From Sporosarcina aquimarina (GTDB lineage Bacteria > Bacillota > Bacilli > Bacillales_A > Planococcaceae): a DNA stretch of 64,000 nt. A program made the translations under genes and the position numbers. Each line of letters starts with the position of its first letter. Positions within the stretch are counted from its first letter, which is position 1. Below the pieces are notes generated by a model. That model ran no database searches and was not told where the DNA came from. It was given only the letters and a program-made list of their open reading frames with translations. Of the stretch, positions 32,248-41,662 are shown one piece after another. The stretch spans positions 1 to 64,000 of the forward strand of contig NZ_JAMBOM010000003.1 of the NCBI RefSeq assembly GCF_023715615.1, in the 5' to 3' direction.

Positions 32248-33597
32248 TCAGTCTAATCCCATCTCTTGAGTGACCACATTGACTATTCGAGTGCTATAAC
32301 TTTCACACGCTTCTGTTGTTGGTGCTTCTACCATCACACGAACTAATGGTTCTGTTCCAGAAGGTCGCACGAGAACCCGTCCTTCCCCACCCATTTCTAC
32401 TTCCACTTCGTTGATAATCGCAGCGACTTTTGCATTATCCGTTACTGCATGTTTATCCGTCACTCGGATATTCACAAGCTTTTGAGGATAAATGGTCATC
32501 CCACTCGTCAACTCAGACAACTTCTTACCTGTTCGTTTCATAATATTTACAAGCTGGAGTCCAGTGATAAGACCGTCTCCCGTTGTATTGTAGTCCAGCA
32601 AAACAATATGTCCTGACTGTTCGCCGCCAAGATTATAATTGCCTTTACGCATTTCTTCTACAACATAACGGTCACCTACCGCTGTTTGGGCACTTTTTAT
32701 CCCTTGTTCTTCCAATGCTTTGTAGAATCCAAGATTACTCATAACAGTAGAAACAATCGTATCTGAATTCAACGCGCCTTTTGAATGTAGATAACTGCCG
32801 ATGACATACATGATTTGGTCTCCATCTACAATCGTTCCCGTTTCATCGACTGCGATTAGACGGTCTCCGTCACCATCAAACGCAAGTCCAATTTGTGCAT
32901 TTTTCTCAAGGACAAGTTTAGCGAGTTCTTCAGGGTGAGTCGAGCCAACCCCATCATTAATGTTTAATCCATTTGGTGAAGCTCCCATGGTAGTTAGGTC
33001 GGCTTCTAAATCCGCAAACACGTGTGTTGCAATCGTAGATGTTGCACCGTGTGCGCAATCGAGGACAACGTGCATGCCTTCAAAATCACCGTCTATTGTT
33101 TGTTTTAAATACTGATTATATTTTTGACAGCCTTCGAAGTATTCTGTAATGGTTCCTACATCGCCACCTGTTGGACGAGGTAACGTGTCTGTTTCAGCAT
33201 TTAAAAGCTGCTCTATTTCAGATTCAAGATCATCCGACAGCTTAAAGCCATCCGCTCCAAAGAATTTAATACCATTATCTTCGACTGGATTATGTGAAGC
33301 TGAAATCATAACACCCGCTTGAGCATTCATTGCTCTCGTTAAATAAGCGACTCCTGGCGTACTGATTACGCCGAGTGTCATGACTTCGACTCCTGTTGAC
33401 AAAAGCCCAGCGATTAACGCACTCTCTAACATTTGACCAGAAATACGAGTATCTTTTCCAACAAGAACACGTGCTACTTCTGTTGAATGTTGCGTGAGGA
33501 CGTGACCACCGAAACGACCTAGCTTAAATGCCAATTCTGGAGTCAATTCTGCATTTGCAACGCCTCTTACACCATCCGTACCGAAATACTTAGTCAT
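32248..33597 (-). CDS. glmM: Phosphoglucosamine mutase GlmM
   Basis: A 449-residue enzyme converting glucosamine-6-phosphate to glucosamine-1-phosphate for peptidoglycan and UDP-GlcNAc synthesis. The start [12 protein letters not shown], the catalytic serine loop [13 protein letters not shown] (about 97-109), the metal loop [10 protein letters not shown] and the C-terminal phosphate-binding [12 protein letters not shown] are all present. Two ATGs lie close together; the second (33597) is seven bases from AAAGGGAG and matches the family N-terminus. It is third in cdaA-cdaR-glmM, the conserved arrangement that links c-di-AMP synthesis to cell wall precursors. Confidence 0.95.
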   Translation of the reverse strand: MTKYFGTDGVRGVANAELTPELAFKLGRFGGHVLTQHSTEVARVLVGKDTRISGQMLESALIAGLLSTGVEVMTLGVISTPGVAYLTRAMNAQAGVMISASHNPVEDNGIKFFGADGFKLSDDLESEIEQLLNAETDTLPRPTGGDVGTITEYFEGCQKYNQYLKQTIDGDFEGMHVVLDCAHGATSTIATHVFADLEADLTTMGASPNGLNINDGVGSTHPEELAKLVLEKNAQIGLAFDGDGDRLIAVDETGTIVDGDQIMYVIGSYLHSKGALNSDTIVSTVMSNLGFYKALEEQGIKSAQTAVGDRYVVEEMRKGNYNLGGEQSGHIVLLDYNTTGDGLITGLQLVNIMKRTGKKLSELTSGMTIYPQKLVNIRVTDKHAVTDNAKVAAIINEVEVEMGGEGRVLVRPSGTEPLVRVMVEAPTTEACESYSTRIVNVVTQEMGLD

Positions 33598-33635
33598 TTT
33601 CATTCTCCCTTTCGATCCTATCCATTCTGCGTATT

Positions 33636-34997
33636 TTACGCTTGTTCAACCATTAATGTAATATCTTTAAAGTTAACTTCATACTGAACATTCGATGGTA
33701 CCTGCACAAAAATCGGCAGAACGTGATCACCGACATGGTTCACACTTTTGGCTTCTGCAAACACCGTAACATCCGATTCAGTAAGTGCATCGATCACTTT
33801 TTCTTCGCCCGTTACCGTAACTGCTGCTACCCCATCCGAAGGCTTTACCATTCTTCCTTTAAAACTCTTGTCTAGACCATGTATTCCAATTTCTATCCCA
33901 GTGAATTTACGAGTCTTCTTAGTGACGGTGGTAGGTTCCTGTCCATCTGTAGAAGGTTGTTCTGTTGCAACATCTGAGTTGCTAGATTCTCCAGAAGATG
34001 GTACTTTTGCCTCGTCATCGGACTTATCGCCATCTGCACTATCCTTTTCTGCCTCTGGTGATACTTTGACGTCAATATTGACATTTACTTTGTCAACGGA
34101 CATTTTGACAACACCTTTTGGTTTTGGCAATTCAATTGATTGCTTCCCGCTTCCGGTAAGCTCACTCACATCAACATCTACGTTCAGCTGATCGATAGCA
34201 TCTACCGTTTTACGTGGACCATATAAGGTCACCATTTTTTCATCAGATGTTAAGGAGTTGACAGTAATCCCTTCTTTTGTTTTCCCTTTTTGCTTAACGG
34301 AAATCGGTACCTCTTTATGATACGCTTCTACATCCACTTTTACAGTGACTTCTTCTGGTTCAATCAAAACATTCAATTTGTTCAAATCCCGATCTAGCAC
34401 TCGAACTCTTCCTTTTTGCTCAAACGATTTGTTGATTTCATTGTCACCAGTTACAGAAACTTTTACAAAACTGATGGAATCCACAACGCTTTTGGCACCT
34501 GTTACTTCAATTGTGGATGGATCCACTTCCATTTTCACCAGTTCATAATCATCTGCCAGTAACTTATCGTTCATTTCCGGATCCACTCTAAACGATTGTG
34601 TGATTTTCTCTTCAATATCTACGTCAATTGTTGCTGGGTCCAATTTGACTTTGATTTTATCTGAAATATTTTCTGATTGAATTTGAACCGTATGGCTTCC
34701 CATCGGCATACTTCGCAAGTCAACTTTCAAAGTAAAATCTTTCAGTAGCTTTGTAGTTTGCACTAAATTTGTCGGTCCTGAAATAGTCATATTAACAGTT
34801 TCAGGAACTCCCGTGACTACGAGGTTCTCGTTGTCGTAGTATACTTCAACAGGAACATCACGAATGATATCCATTGAATCTCCTACATTTGCAAGAGATT
34901 TTTTTTCCTCATCCGCACGTACAGAAAAGAAGAGAGATAGTGCAAGTGCGAGGGCCGTTAATCGCAGAAACCAAGGACTATCCATAAATTTATCCAT
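33636..34997 (-). CDS. cdaR: CdaA regulatory protein CdaR (YbbR repeats)
   Basis: A 453-residue exported protein with one N-terminal helix ([18 protein letters not shown]) and about four YbbR repeats outside the membrane. A low-complexity Asp/Ser/Glu/Thr-rich linker lies before the last repeat (about 330-375). It modulates the diadenylate cyclase CdaA. The frame is open 35 codons further upstream, but that part overlaps cdaA. ATG 34997 has GGGGGAAGAG upstream and overlaps the cdaA end by eight bases. Confidence 0.9.
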   Translation of the reverse strand: MDKFMDSPWFLRLTALALALSLFFSVRADEEKKSLANVGDSMDIIRDVPVEVYYDNENLVVTGVPETVNMTISGPTNLVQTTKLLKDFTLKVDLRSMPMGSHTVQIQSENISDKIKVKLDPATIDVDIEEKITQSFRVDPEMNDKLLADDYELVKMEVDPSTIEVTGAKSVVDSISFVKVSVTGDNEINKSFEQKGRVRVLDRDLNKLNVLIEPEEVTVKVDVEAYHKEVPISVKQKGKTKEGITVNSLTSDEKMVTLYGPRKTVDAIDQLNVDVDVSELTGSGKQSIELPKPKGVVKMSVDKVNVNIDVKVSPEAEKDSADGDKSDDEAKVPSSGESSNSDVATEQPSTDGQEPTTVTKKTRKFTGIEIGIHGLDKSFKGRMVKPSDGVAAVTVTGEEKVIDALTESDVTVFAEAKSVNHVGDHVLPIFVQVPSNVQYEVNFKDITLMVEQA

Positions 34998-35829
34998 TTT
35001 TTCTCTTCCCCCATTTCCAAATGGAGTTGACAGCACTAACAGCAGCAGTGTCTCCGAACCAAGCGAGACGTACAATCCGTTCAAATTCTTCCATCGAAAC
35101 ATTACGATTAATATCGCCGTCCGTTGTCACACTAACTGCACCGGTTTCTTCGGAAACAATAATGGTGAACGCATCGGTCACTTCACTAATTCCAAGCGCT
35201 GCTCGGTGCCGAGTTCCTAACTCTTTAGAGATGAACGGGCTTTCCGATAATGGTAAATAGCAGGCTGCTGCTGCAATTTTGTTTTTTTGAACAATGACTG
35301 CGCCATCATGCAGTGGTGTGTTTGGAATGAAAATATTAATGAGCAATTCTGATGAAATATCAGAATTCATGGTGATACCGGTTTCAATATATTCACTTAA
35401 TCCCGTCTCTTTTTCCACTGTAATGAGAGCTCCGATTCGTCGTTTCGCCATATAACTCACTGATTTAGTAAATGCACTAATCAGACGGTCTCGCTCTTCT
35501 TCCTCCTGCATTTGTGTCCGAGCAAACAGTCGACCTCGGCCAAGTTGTTCCAGCGCACGGCGCAACTCAGGTTGGAAAATAATAATTACCGCTAAGAAAC
35601 CAAATGTCAGGACTTGTTCTACCATCCATTTCAGGGTGTCTAGACCGAGCAACTCAGTCAAAATCCGGACGATTAAAATAACGAAGATCCCTTTTAACAG
35701 CTGTACAGCTTTTGTACCTTTGATAATTGTGATGAGTTTATACACAACAAACCAAACGAGAAGCACATCCAAAATGGCTTTCAAGACTTCAACTGCATTC
35801 ATATTTGTAACGATTCCCCAATCAGGCAT
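34990..35829 (-). CDS. cdaA: Diadenylate cyclase CdaA (DisA_N domain)
   Basis: A 279-residue membrane enzyme that makes c-di-AMP from two ATP. Three N-terminal helices (about 10-90) precede the cyclase domain with the catalytic motifs DGAVIV (about 172-177) and GTRHRAALG (about 200-208). The start ATG 35829 follows AGGGGAAG. An extended -10 (TGGTATACT) on the minus strand near 35870 is a likely promoter of cdaA-cdaR-glmM. The three-gene order is the standard Firmicutes arrangement. Confidence 0.94.
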   Translation of the reverse strand: MPDWGIVTNMNAVEVLKAILDVLLVWFVVYKLITIIKGTKAVQLLKGIFVILIVRILTELLGLDTLKWMVEQVLTFGFLAVIIIFQPELRRALEQLGRGRLFARTQMQEEEERDRLISAFTKSVSYMAKRRIGALITVEKETGLSEYIETGITMNSDISSELLINIFIPNTPLHDGAVIVQKNKIAAAACYLPLSESPFISKELGTRHRAALGISEVTDAFTIIVSEETGAVSVTTDGDINRNVSMEEFERIVRLAWFGDTAAVSAVNSIWKWGKRKNG

Positions 35830-35971
35830 GCGCTTCCCCTACCTTTGTAGACAAATTTTCACTTATTTAAGTATACCATATAGCATTCTTAACATGCTGT
35901 ACTTAGACGGGAAAATCGATTTCCAAGTTCCCGCTCCTACTGAAAAAGCGACCGGCAAAATTGCGCGGCGC

Positions 35972-36613
35972 TTACTCAGTGTCTTGATTTTCAGTTTTGT
36001 CAGGGGTTAGACCTTTGAATGCGGTTTTCATCTTATACCAAAGCCAGTCAAATAGTTCATCGATTTCTTCAATATTCCCTGTAACCACGGCAGTGGAGGC
36101 CATATACTTCTCACCCCTGATGACAGTTACATTTCCATCAACCTGTCCCTCAATACGTAAATCCCCGTTCTTTACTACGAGGTCGCCCTTGATCACTTCG
36201 CCTTCAGGGACGACGACAGTATCTCCTTCAATTACGAGGTTCGGTTGCATCGTCACCGAAAATTGTTCGTTTGTATTGTAACTTGAAAAGAGTGCTGCAC
36301 TCATTAGAATGAGAAATAGCGCTGCTGCGGACAACATTGGATGCTTGCGTAACCAGCGATTTACACCCTTCTTCTTTTTTTGCTGTGTACTTTGAGGTAA
36401 TCGCGCCATGACTCCTTCAGTAAATCCGACCGGTGCTTGCATCGGATCTGCAAGTTCAAGGAGCGCAACCGCATCACTTAATTCATCGAATAGCTTTTGG
36501 CACTCTTCGCACGTAGCGAGATGCTCATTTAATACCTGTTCGTGTTCAGGAGCTATTTCTCCATCCAGGTATTCGTGCATATATTGGACAACTTCATTCG
36601 GACAGTTAGTCAT
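35972..36613 (-). CDS. rsiW: Anti-sigma-W factor RsiW
   Basis: A 213-residue membrane protein. The zinc-finger anti-sigma domain has the HLATCEECQ motif (HxxxCxxC, about 31-39), then a linker and one membrane helix (about 91-108). Outside lie polymer-forming-like strands (VVVPEGEVIKGDLVVKNGDLRIEG). It would hold SigW inactive until cut by envelope-stress proteases. It begins 11 bp after sigW in the same operon. The CdaA operon follows. Confidence 0.92.
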   Translation of the reverse strand: MTNCPNEVVQYMHEYLDGEIAPEHEQVLNEHLATCEECQKLFDELSDAVALLELADPMQAPVGFTEGVMARLPQSTQQKKKKGVNRWLRKHPMLSAAALFLILMSAALFSSYNTNEQFSVTMQPNLVIEGDTVVVPEGEVIKGDLVVKNGDLRIEGQVDGNVTVIRGEKYMASTAVVTGNIEEIDELFDWLWYKMKTAFKGLTPDKTENQDTE

Positions 36614-36624
36614 CCTTACCCCTC

Positions 36625-37188
36625 CTACATTGTACCTATCTGTTTTCGTAAAGCATCTCGCCCTCGATGCACACGCGTTTTCACGGTGCCTAGCGGAAGA
36701 TCTAATATGTCGGCGATCTCTTGGAGTGGCAGTTCTTCCATATACCTAAGCGTTATGACTGAACGATACTTTTCAGGCAAACGTCCAATCTCGTATTGAA
36801 CACGTTCTTGTGTCTCCATACGTTCGACTTCCTCTTCAGGCAGATCTTCAGCGGCTGCAATTTGTGAGTACATATCGAGCCCTTCCGTCCCAGGAACTTG
36901 CGCATCCAAAGAATAATCAGGCTTTTTTTTCCGGATTCTATCAATGCATAGGTTCGTCGCAATTCGAAAAATCCACGTCGAGAATTTACGCTTTTGGTCA
37001 AACGTATGCAAATTTGTATACGCCCGAACAAAAGCCTCCTGCGCAATATCTTGTGCCTCCTCCCGACTTCCGAGCATCCGATAACAGACATGATATAAGC
37101 GGTTCTGGAAAAGCAGTACAATCTCTTCAAAAGAATCTTGATTCCCTTTCAGCACTTCACTTATTCGTTTATTGATCAACTCATCCAA
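36625..37188 (-). CDS. sigW: ECF RNA polymerase sigma factor SigW
   Basis: A 187-residue extracytoplasmic-function sigma factor. Region 2 spans FQNRLYHVCYRMLGSREEAQDIAQEAFVRAY and the -10 contact text FSTWIFRIATNLCIDRIRK. Region 4 spans LPEKYRSVITLRYMEELPLQEIADILDLPLGTVKTRVHRGRDALRKQI. The nearly exact Bacillus SigW spacing and the partner rsiW identify it. It controls envelope and antimicrobial-peptide stress genes. Start ATG 37188 follows CGGAGGATGAG. Confidence 0.94.
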   Translation of the reverse strand: MDELINKRISEVLKGNQDSFEEIVLLFQNRLYHVCYRMLGSREEAQDIAQEAFVRAYTNLHTFDQKRKFSTWIFRIATNLCIDRIRKKKPDYSLDAQVPGTEGLDMYSQIAAAEDLPEEEVERMETQERVQYEIGRLPEKYRSVITLRYMEELPLQEIADILDLPLGTVKTRVHRGRDALRKQIGTM

Positions 37189-37225
37189 AGACTCTCATCC
37201 TCCGCTTCTGCTGCGGCTGTCCCTT

Positions 37226-37255
37226 CTATACGGATGAAGGGGTCTACAGGTTTCA
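37226..37255 (-). promoter_or_regulatory. SigW-type autoregulatory promoter
   Basis: The minus strand reads TGAAAC, 17 bp, then CGTATAG, which fits the SigW consensus (TGAAAC and CGTA). It lies 38 bp before the sigW start codon, so sigW-rsiW is likely autoregulated. Confidence 0.82.
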
Positions 37256-37315
37256 TTTAAATCTAAATTCATTTTACCAAATTGCAAAAAATATTTCCTT
37301 ACTTTCTACGATACA

Positions 37316-37358
37316 CCAAAAAATAAGAGACACACATTGATTGTATGCCTCTTTTACA
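37316..37358 (-). terminator. Terminator after rocF
   Basis: On the minus strand AAGAGGCATACA pairs with TGTGTGTCTCTT around ATCAA and is followed by ATTTTTT. Confidence 0.8.
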
Positions 37359-37395
37359 CTCATTTATTAGCTTCAAATCGTGAAAGTAATTATTT

Positions 37396-38304
37396 TTAGA
37401 GAAGTTTTTCACCGAACAAAGAACCGATTAATCCAACTGCTACATCGGCAGTTGCATTTTTATCATCCAAAATTGGATTGACTTCTACGAACTCCGCAGA
37501 AGTGACTAATCCTGAATCTTGAAGCATCTCCATTGCTAAATGACTTTCACGATAACTGATGCCACCTGGAACCGGCGTGCCAACACCAGGTGTATAAAGC
37601 GGATCCAATCCATCCAAGTCCAGTGACAAATGGAGTCCATCAATATTTTTAGATGTTAAGTAGTCAATTGCTTGATTCATGACAGACGTCATCCCATCAC
37701 GATCGATTTCGTGCATCGTGAACACGTTAATCCCCAATTCCTTAATCACTTTGCGTTCACCAGGATCGACAGAACGCGCTCCTATGATTACGACGTTCTC
37801 AGGTTTAATTTTACGACCTTCTTTATAGATGTTTACAAGTCGATCGTGCCCCATTCCAAGGCTCACCGCAAGAGGCATCCCATGGATATTACCTGAAGGA
37901 GATGTTTCCTCTGTATTGATATCAGCGTGTGCATCATACCAGATGACACCAAGATTATTGTATTTCTCTGATAGTCCTGCAAGTGTACCAATCGCCATGC
38001 TATGATCGCCGCCAAAAATAAGCGGGAATTGTCCAGTCTTCGTCAACTCAGCAACACGTTCCGCAAGATCCGTGCAAGCATTTGTAACTTCATCAAGGTT
38101 TTTTAAGCCATCTAACTCCTGTCCAACGCGCTCTCCTGTTGGAACAGCAATATCTCCTGTATCTGTCACGAGATGGCCAATTGCTTCAAGACGAGACACT
38201 GCACCTGCGTAACGAATTGCACTTGGTCCCATATCTACGCCTCTTCGGCTCTGTCCGTAGTCAAGCGGAACGCCTACCATTGAAATGTTTAAGTTCTTCT
38301 CCAT
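37396..38304 (-). CDS. rocF: Arginase RocF
   Basis: A 302-residue ureohydrolase splitting arginine into ornithine and urea. The manganese ligands sit in GGDHSMAIG (about 100-108), WYDAHADINTEETSPSGNIHGMPLA (about 122-146) and SLDLDGLDP; GVGTPVPGGISYREG-type text follows. The Asn and His of the SPSGNIHGMPL loop favour arginase over agmatinase. The frame opens 12 codons upstream, but ATG 38304 follows CAGGGGGAA and gives the family length. It lies upstream of sigW as in several Bacillales genomes, with its own terminator. Confidence 0.92.
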   Translation of the reverse strand: MEKNLNISMVGVPLDYGQSRRGVDMGPSAIRYAGAVSRLEAIGHLVTDTGDIAVPTGERVGQELDGLKNLDEVTNACTDLAERVAELTKTGQFPLIFGGDHSMAIGTLAGLSEKYNNLGVIWYDAHADINTEETSPSGNIHGMPLAVSLGMGHDRLVNIYKEGRKIKPENVVIIGARSVDPGERKVIKELGINVFTMHEIDRDGMTSVMNQAIDYLTSKNIDGLHLSLDLDGLDPLYTPGVGTPVPGGISYRESHLAMEMLQDSGLVTSAEFVEVNPILDDKNATADVAVGLIGSLFGEKLL

Positions 38305-38393
38305 GTCTATTTTCCCCCTGAAGTTTTCTTTATATGACATTTCTATTGTATCCGCTTCTTTCTAATGGCTCAACCGAGCAATATACTGAATAT

Positions 38394-40502
38394 TTATTCA
38401 GCATTTTTACTTGATTTCGTAAATTTTTCAAGTAATTCACAGATTTCCGCGGCTGGAATGGGACGGCTATAAAAATAACCTTGTCCCTCTCTGCAACCGA
38501 GTTGTCTGACAATATCTGCTTGTTGAGCATTTTCAATTCCTTCTGCTATGACATTCATTCCAGCGGTGTCGGCCATTGTAACAATCGCTTTTATGATTGC
38601 ACGACTATTTTCACTCGTTTCAATATCGCGAACAAAAGACATATCAATCTTCAATGTTTCCGCAGGGAATTCCTTTATATAACTGAACGAGCTAAACCCT
38701 GTTCCAAAATCATCTATGGATACAACAAACCCAAGATCACGCAATTGCCTAAGTGACGAACTCATTTCCAAACGATCAGCAAACGCACTCTCTGTCACTT
38801 CCAATTCAATATATGCAGGGTCAAGAGCCGTCTTCTCCAGTAGTGAGCGAACAAAAGGAATGAGATCTGGACTCTCTAATTGAACTGCCGATAGGTTGAC
38901 CGCTACTGTTATAGGCAATGAACAGACAGTCTGAAGTTCCTTTGCTTTTTTAAACGCTTCTTCTAATATCCATTCTCCAAGAGGAATGATAATTTTCGTT
39001 TCTTCTGCCAAACCAATGAATTTGTCGGGAGGAATTCGTCCAAGATCAGGGTGTTGCCATCTAACTAGCGCTTCAAATCCGACGATCACTTCTTTATCCA
39101 GATTAACTTTGGGCTGATATTCCAATAGAAAATGTTCCTCTTTGACACTTTTCCGAAGCTCGTTTTCTAAGATAATCCGGTCTAACGATTTTGAATACAT
39201 ATCAGGAACAAAAATTGCGCTACCCGAACCACCTTGTCCTTTTACATACTGCATTGCTTGCTGTGTCGTTGTAATCCACCCTGGTACTTCCGTCGCATGG
39301 ATAGGGTACACTGACAGTCCACAGCTTACGGAAGGGTTATATAATTGACCCGCCACTTCAACAGGTGCTTCTATTATTTTCTGTAATAAACAGGTCCACT
39401 CAAATAGTTCTTCCGGGGACTTTTTACTTTTCATTACAAAAGCAAATTCATCTCCAGCCGTTCTCCCACACAATGCCCCATCCAGATGGAAAGCCAGACG
39501 CTCTGCAATTTTCTTAATAATTTCATCGCCCCGGTCGTGTCCAAACGTTTCATTGGCATAACGCAATTTGTCAATGTTGAGGTGGACTAATCCAAGCAAT
39601 TCATCCGTATTTTTCACTCGCTCGATTTCAACAAACAACTCTTTCAAAAAGGATCTTCGATTTAATAGTCCAGTTAGTTGATCGAGAGAGGCTAAGTCCA
39701 GAATGAGTTTTTCTTGTTGTTTTACAGCTGTATTATCATGTATGACCAAAACGCTGAATCCAACGTATTCCCCTTCAGTTGTAATACGCGACAAACTACC
39801 ACTCATTTGCATAATGCAGTTTTGATTTACTTTCAAATGGAATTCCACTGATACCTCATGCACATGTGTCTGATTGATCCGATGAAGAGCGTCCTTTAAA
39901 TTGTCTAGATCCTCACTTACCATCGCCTTCAAAACATCCGGATTTGACCCGCCGATTAATTTTTCAATCGAAGGAGATTGGTAGTGAATTCTGCCTTTTG
40001 CATCTACGACAGCAATATAGTCACCCGAGTTTTCTGTAATCAGCCGATATAACTCAGCTTGTTTTCTTAAAGTTACTTCTATGCTTTTCTTTTCAGTTAT
40101 GTCATGTCGAATGGAAATATATTGGTTCGGAATTCCTTTTTCATTTAGGAAAGGAACAATCGTGGTATCCACCCAATAATGAGAACCATCTTTAGCGCGA
40201 TTGCAGATTTCTCCTCGCCAAATTCTTCCTTGACCAATTGTCTTCCACATTTCTTTAAAAAATGATTTTGGATGAAATCCTGAATTAACGATGCGTTGAT
40301 TTGCCCCTATGAGCTCATCTTGAGAGTACTGTGAGAGGTTTGAGAAAAACTCATTTGCATAAATAATTTCACCTGTTTTATCCGTAATTGCTACTATTGC
40401 AGAATTATCTATGGCATATACGATATCGTTCAACAACTGTGAGACCTCTAATTGTGGTTGACGTTGAACTAAATTATGAATCATATCCTGATGGTTCGTC
40501 AT
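38394..40502 (-). CDS. PAS-GGDEF-EAL c-di-GMP signalling protein
   Basis: A 702-residue soluble protein. Two or three PAS domains occupy about 20-280 (IVAITDKTGEIIYANEFFSNLSQYS; YIAVVDAKGRIHYQSPSIEKLIG), followed by a GGDEF domain whose signature is AGDEF (about 365-369) and an EAL domain with GFEALVRWQHP, the metal-binding ELEVTES and DDFGTGFSS. The EAL motifs are complete, so c-di-GMP hydrolysis is likely; the first signature glycine is Ala, which some active cyclases share. There are no membrane helices. The last codons are Lys/Asn-rich. It is transcribed alone upstream of rocF. Confidence 0.88.
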   Translation of the reverse strand: MTNHQDMIHNLVQRQPQLEVSQLLNDIVYAIDNSAIVAITDKTGEIIYANEFFSNLSQYSQDELIGANQRIVNSGFHPKSFFKEMWKTIGQGRIWRGEICNRAKDGSHYWVDTTIVPFLNEKGIPNQYISIRHDITEKKSIEVTLRKQAELYRLITENSGDYIAVVDAKGRIHYQSPSIEKLIGGSNPDVLKAMVSEDLDNLKDALHRINQTHVHEVSVEFHLKVNQNCIMQMSGSLSRITTEGEYVGFSVLVIHDNTAVKQQEKLILDLASLDQLTGLLNRRSFLKELFVEIERVKNTDELLGLVHLNIDKLRYANETFGHDRGDEIIKKIAERLAFHLDGALCGRTAGDEFAFVMKSKKSPEELFEWTCLLQKIIEAPVEVAGQLYNPSVSCGLSVYPIHATEVPGWITTTQQAMQYVKGQGGSGSAIFVPDMYSKSLDRIILENELRKSVKEEHFLLEYQPKVNLDKEVIVGFEALVRWQHPDLGRIPPDKFIGLAEETKIIIPLGEWILEEAFKKAKELQTVCSLPITVAVNLSAVQLESPDLIPFVRSLLEKTALDPAYIELEVTESAFADRLEMSSSLRQLRDLGFVVSIDDFGTGFSSFSYIKEFPAETLKIDMSFVRDIETSENSRAIIKAIVTMADTAGMNVIAEGIENAQQADIVRQLGCREGQGYFYSRPIPAAEICELLEKFTKSSKNAE

Positions 40503-40713
40503 GTGACACCTCTTTCATCCAGGAACTGCTTGGAACCTGTGAGTATTCCTAATAATAGGTAGAAGACAAAAAAACCCTTTCCGTTAAGCTAGGAAGGGAC
40601 GAGGACGTTCTATTATAAATATCGGTTCATTTTTATCACTTTTTAAAAGATCATTTTTTCGAATTATTTCAAGAGTATCATCATATAGTAACTAGGATTC
40701 TCAATTTTTTTCA

Positions 40714-40880
40714 ATTGCTCCAAATACCTTACGGTATTTCTCGCAAAAATTTTTAAAACGAAGTTTTTATGTGTAATCCTAGTATCTGTTGCAAGTTTTA
40801 TATATGGTTTTCTTTTCTTGCATGGTATTGCTCCAAATACCTTACGGTATTTCTCGCAAAAATTTTTAAAACGAAGTTTT
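40714..40880. repeat. 54-bp direct repeat downstream of the tRNA operon
   Basis: The 54 bases at 40714-40767 recur identically at 40827-40880, 113 bp apart. Each contains the dyad AAATACC-TTAC-GGTATTT and half of an AT-rich hairpin. The right copy completes that hairpin (the tRNA terminator); the left copy does not. The space between and the region to 40503 hold no gene. Confidence 0.85.
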
Positions 40881-40888
40881 AAAAATTT
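40850..40888 (-). terminator. Terminator of the tRNA operon
   Basis: Directly after the CCA end of tRNA-Gln the minus strand reads AAAATTTTTAAAAC-TTC-GTTTTAAAAATTTTT, a 14-bp AT-rich stem ending in a T-run. Confidence 0.7.
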
Positions 40889-40963
40889 TGGCTGGGGTAG
40901 CTGGATTCGAACCAACGAGTGACGGAGTCAAAGTCCGTTGCCTTACCGCTTGGCTATACCCCA
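40889..40963 (-). tRNA. tRNA-Gln (TTG)
   Basis: Cloverleaf of 75 nt with encoded CCA. The anticodon loop CTTTGAC carries TTG, the T-arm has GGTTCGAATCC, and the acceptor TGGGGTA pairs with TACCCCA. Last gene of the five-tRNA operon. Confidence 0.96.
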
Positions 40964-41046
40964 GTAATTAAAAAAAACGGCTCATCTCTGTACCGGATTA
41001 CTACTATTAAATATAACCATAAGTATAAGAAATTAAACATGGAAAA

Positions 41047-41131
41047 TGGTGGTGGGGGACGGATTCGAACCGCCGAACCCGGAGGGAGCGGATTTACAGT
41101 CCGCCGCGTTTAGCCACTTCGCTACCCCACC
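41047..41131 (-). tRNA. tRNA-Tyr (GTA)
   Basis: An 85-nt tRNA with a long variable arm, anticodon loop CTGTAAA (GTA) and encoded CCA. The acceptor GGTGGGG pairs with CCCCACC. Confidence 0.96.
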
Positions 41132-41198
41132 ATTGGTTAATAATTGATAAGCGTGCATGGCGACATCGCTTATCTGCTATGTACTGCTGAAACAAACA

Positions 41199-41273
41199 TG
41201 GTGACCCCTACGGGATTCGAACCCGTGTTACCGCCGTGAAAGGGCGGTGTCTTAACCGCTTGACCAAGGGGCC
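41199..41273 (-). tRNA. tRNA-Glu (TTC)
   Basis: A 75-nt tRNA with anticodon loop CTTTCAC (TTC), encoded CCA and T-loop GGTTCGAATCC. The acceptor GGCCCCT pairs with AGGGGTC. Confidence 0.96.
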
Positions 41274-41318
41274 ATATTTTTATCACCATACTGTCGCCAT
41301 CTGTTCAAAACAGATTAC

Positions 41319-41394
41319 TGGAGCTTCCAACCGGATTCGAACCGGTGACCTCTTCCTTACCATGGAAGCACTCTACCTACTGAGCTATGGAAGC
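41319..41394 (-). tRNA. tRNA-Thr (GGT)
   Basis: A 76-nt tRNA. Anticodon stem CTTCC/GGAAG encloses ATGGTAA (anticodon GGT). CCA is encoded. Confidence 0.96.
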
Positions 41395-41408
41395 ATAGGC
41401 ATGGAAAA

Positions 41409-41483
41409 TGGCTCCGCAGGTAGGACTCGAACCTACGACCGATCGGTTAACAGCCGATTGCTCTACCACTGAGCTACTGCGGA
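41409..41483 (-). tRNA. tRNA-Asn (GTT)
   Basis: A 75-nt tRNA, first in the operon. Anticodon loop CTGTTAA (GTT), acceptor TCCGCAG/CTGCGGA, encoded CCA. Confidence 0.96.
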
Positions 41484-41515
41484 ATAATAGTATTAGCTTT
41501 TATCGAACAACAAAA

Positions 41516-41543
41516 ATTATACCACGACTTCAAAAAATAGCAA
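41516..41543 (-). promoter_or_regulatory. tRNA operon promoter
   Basis: The minus strand shows TTGCTA, 16 bp, then TATAAT preceded by TGG (extended -10), about 33 bp upstream of tRNA-Asn. Confidence 0.8.
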
Positions 41544-41662
41544 TAGGTTTTTTCATCGTGTTCTCTTCGTCTCTTAACGACTTTTACATAATAGCATGTG
41601 GTGCGCATAACGGTCAAGCCTTCATCATAAAGTACAGTAAACATGTTGGAAAGGAGCTTTTT

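Noticed and set aside
40664..40915. An 83-codon minus-strand frame
   Set aside because: It starts inside tRNA-Gln and spans the terminator and both direct repeats.
41408..41662. An N-terminal extension of the PdaB-like frame
   Set aside because: It begins inside tRNA-Asn; the GTG at 41663 has the ribosome binding site.
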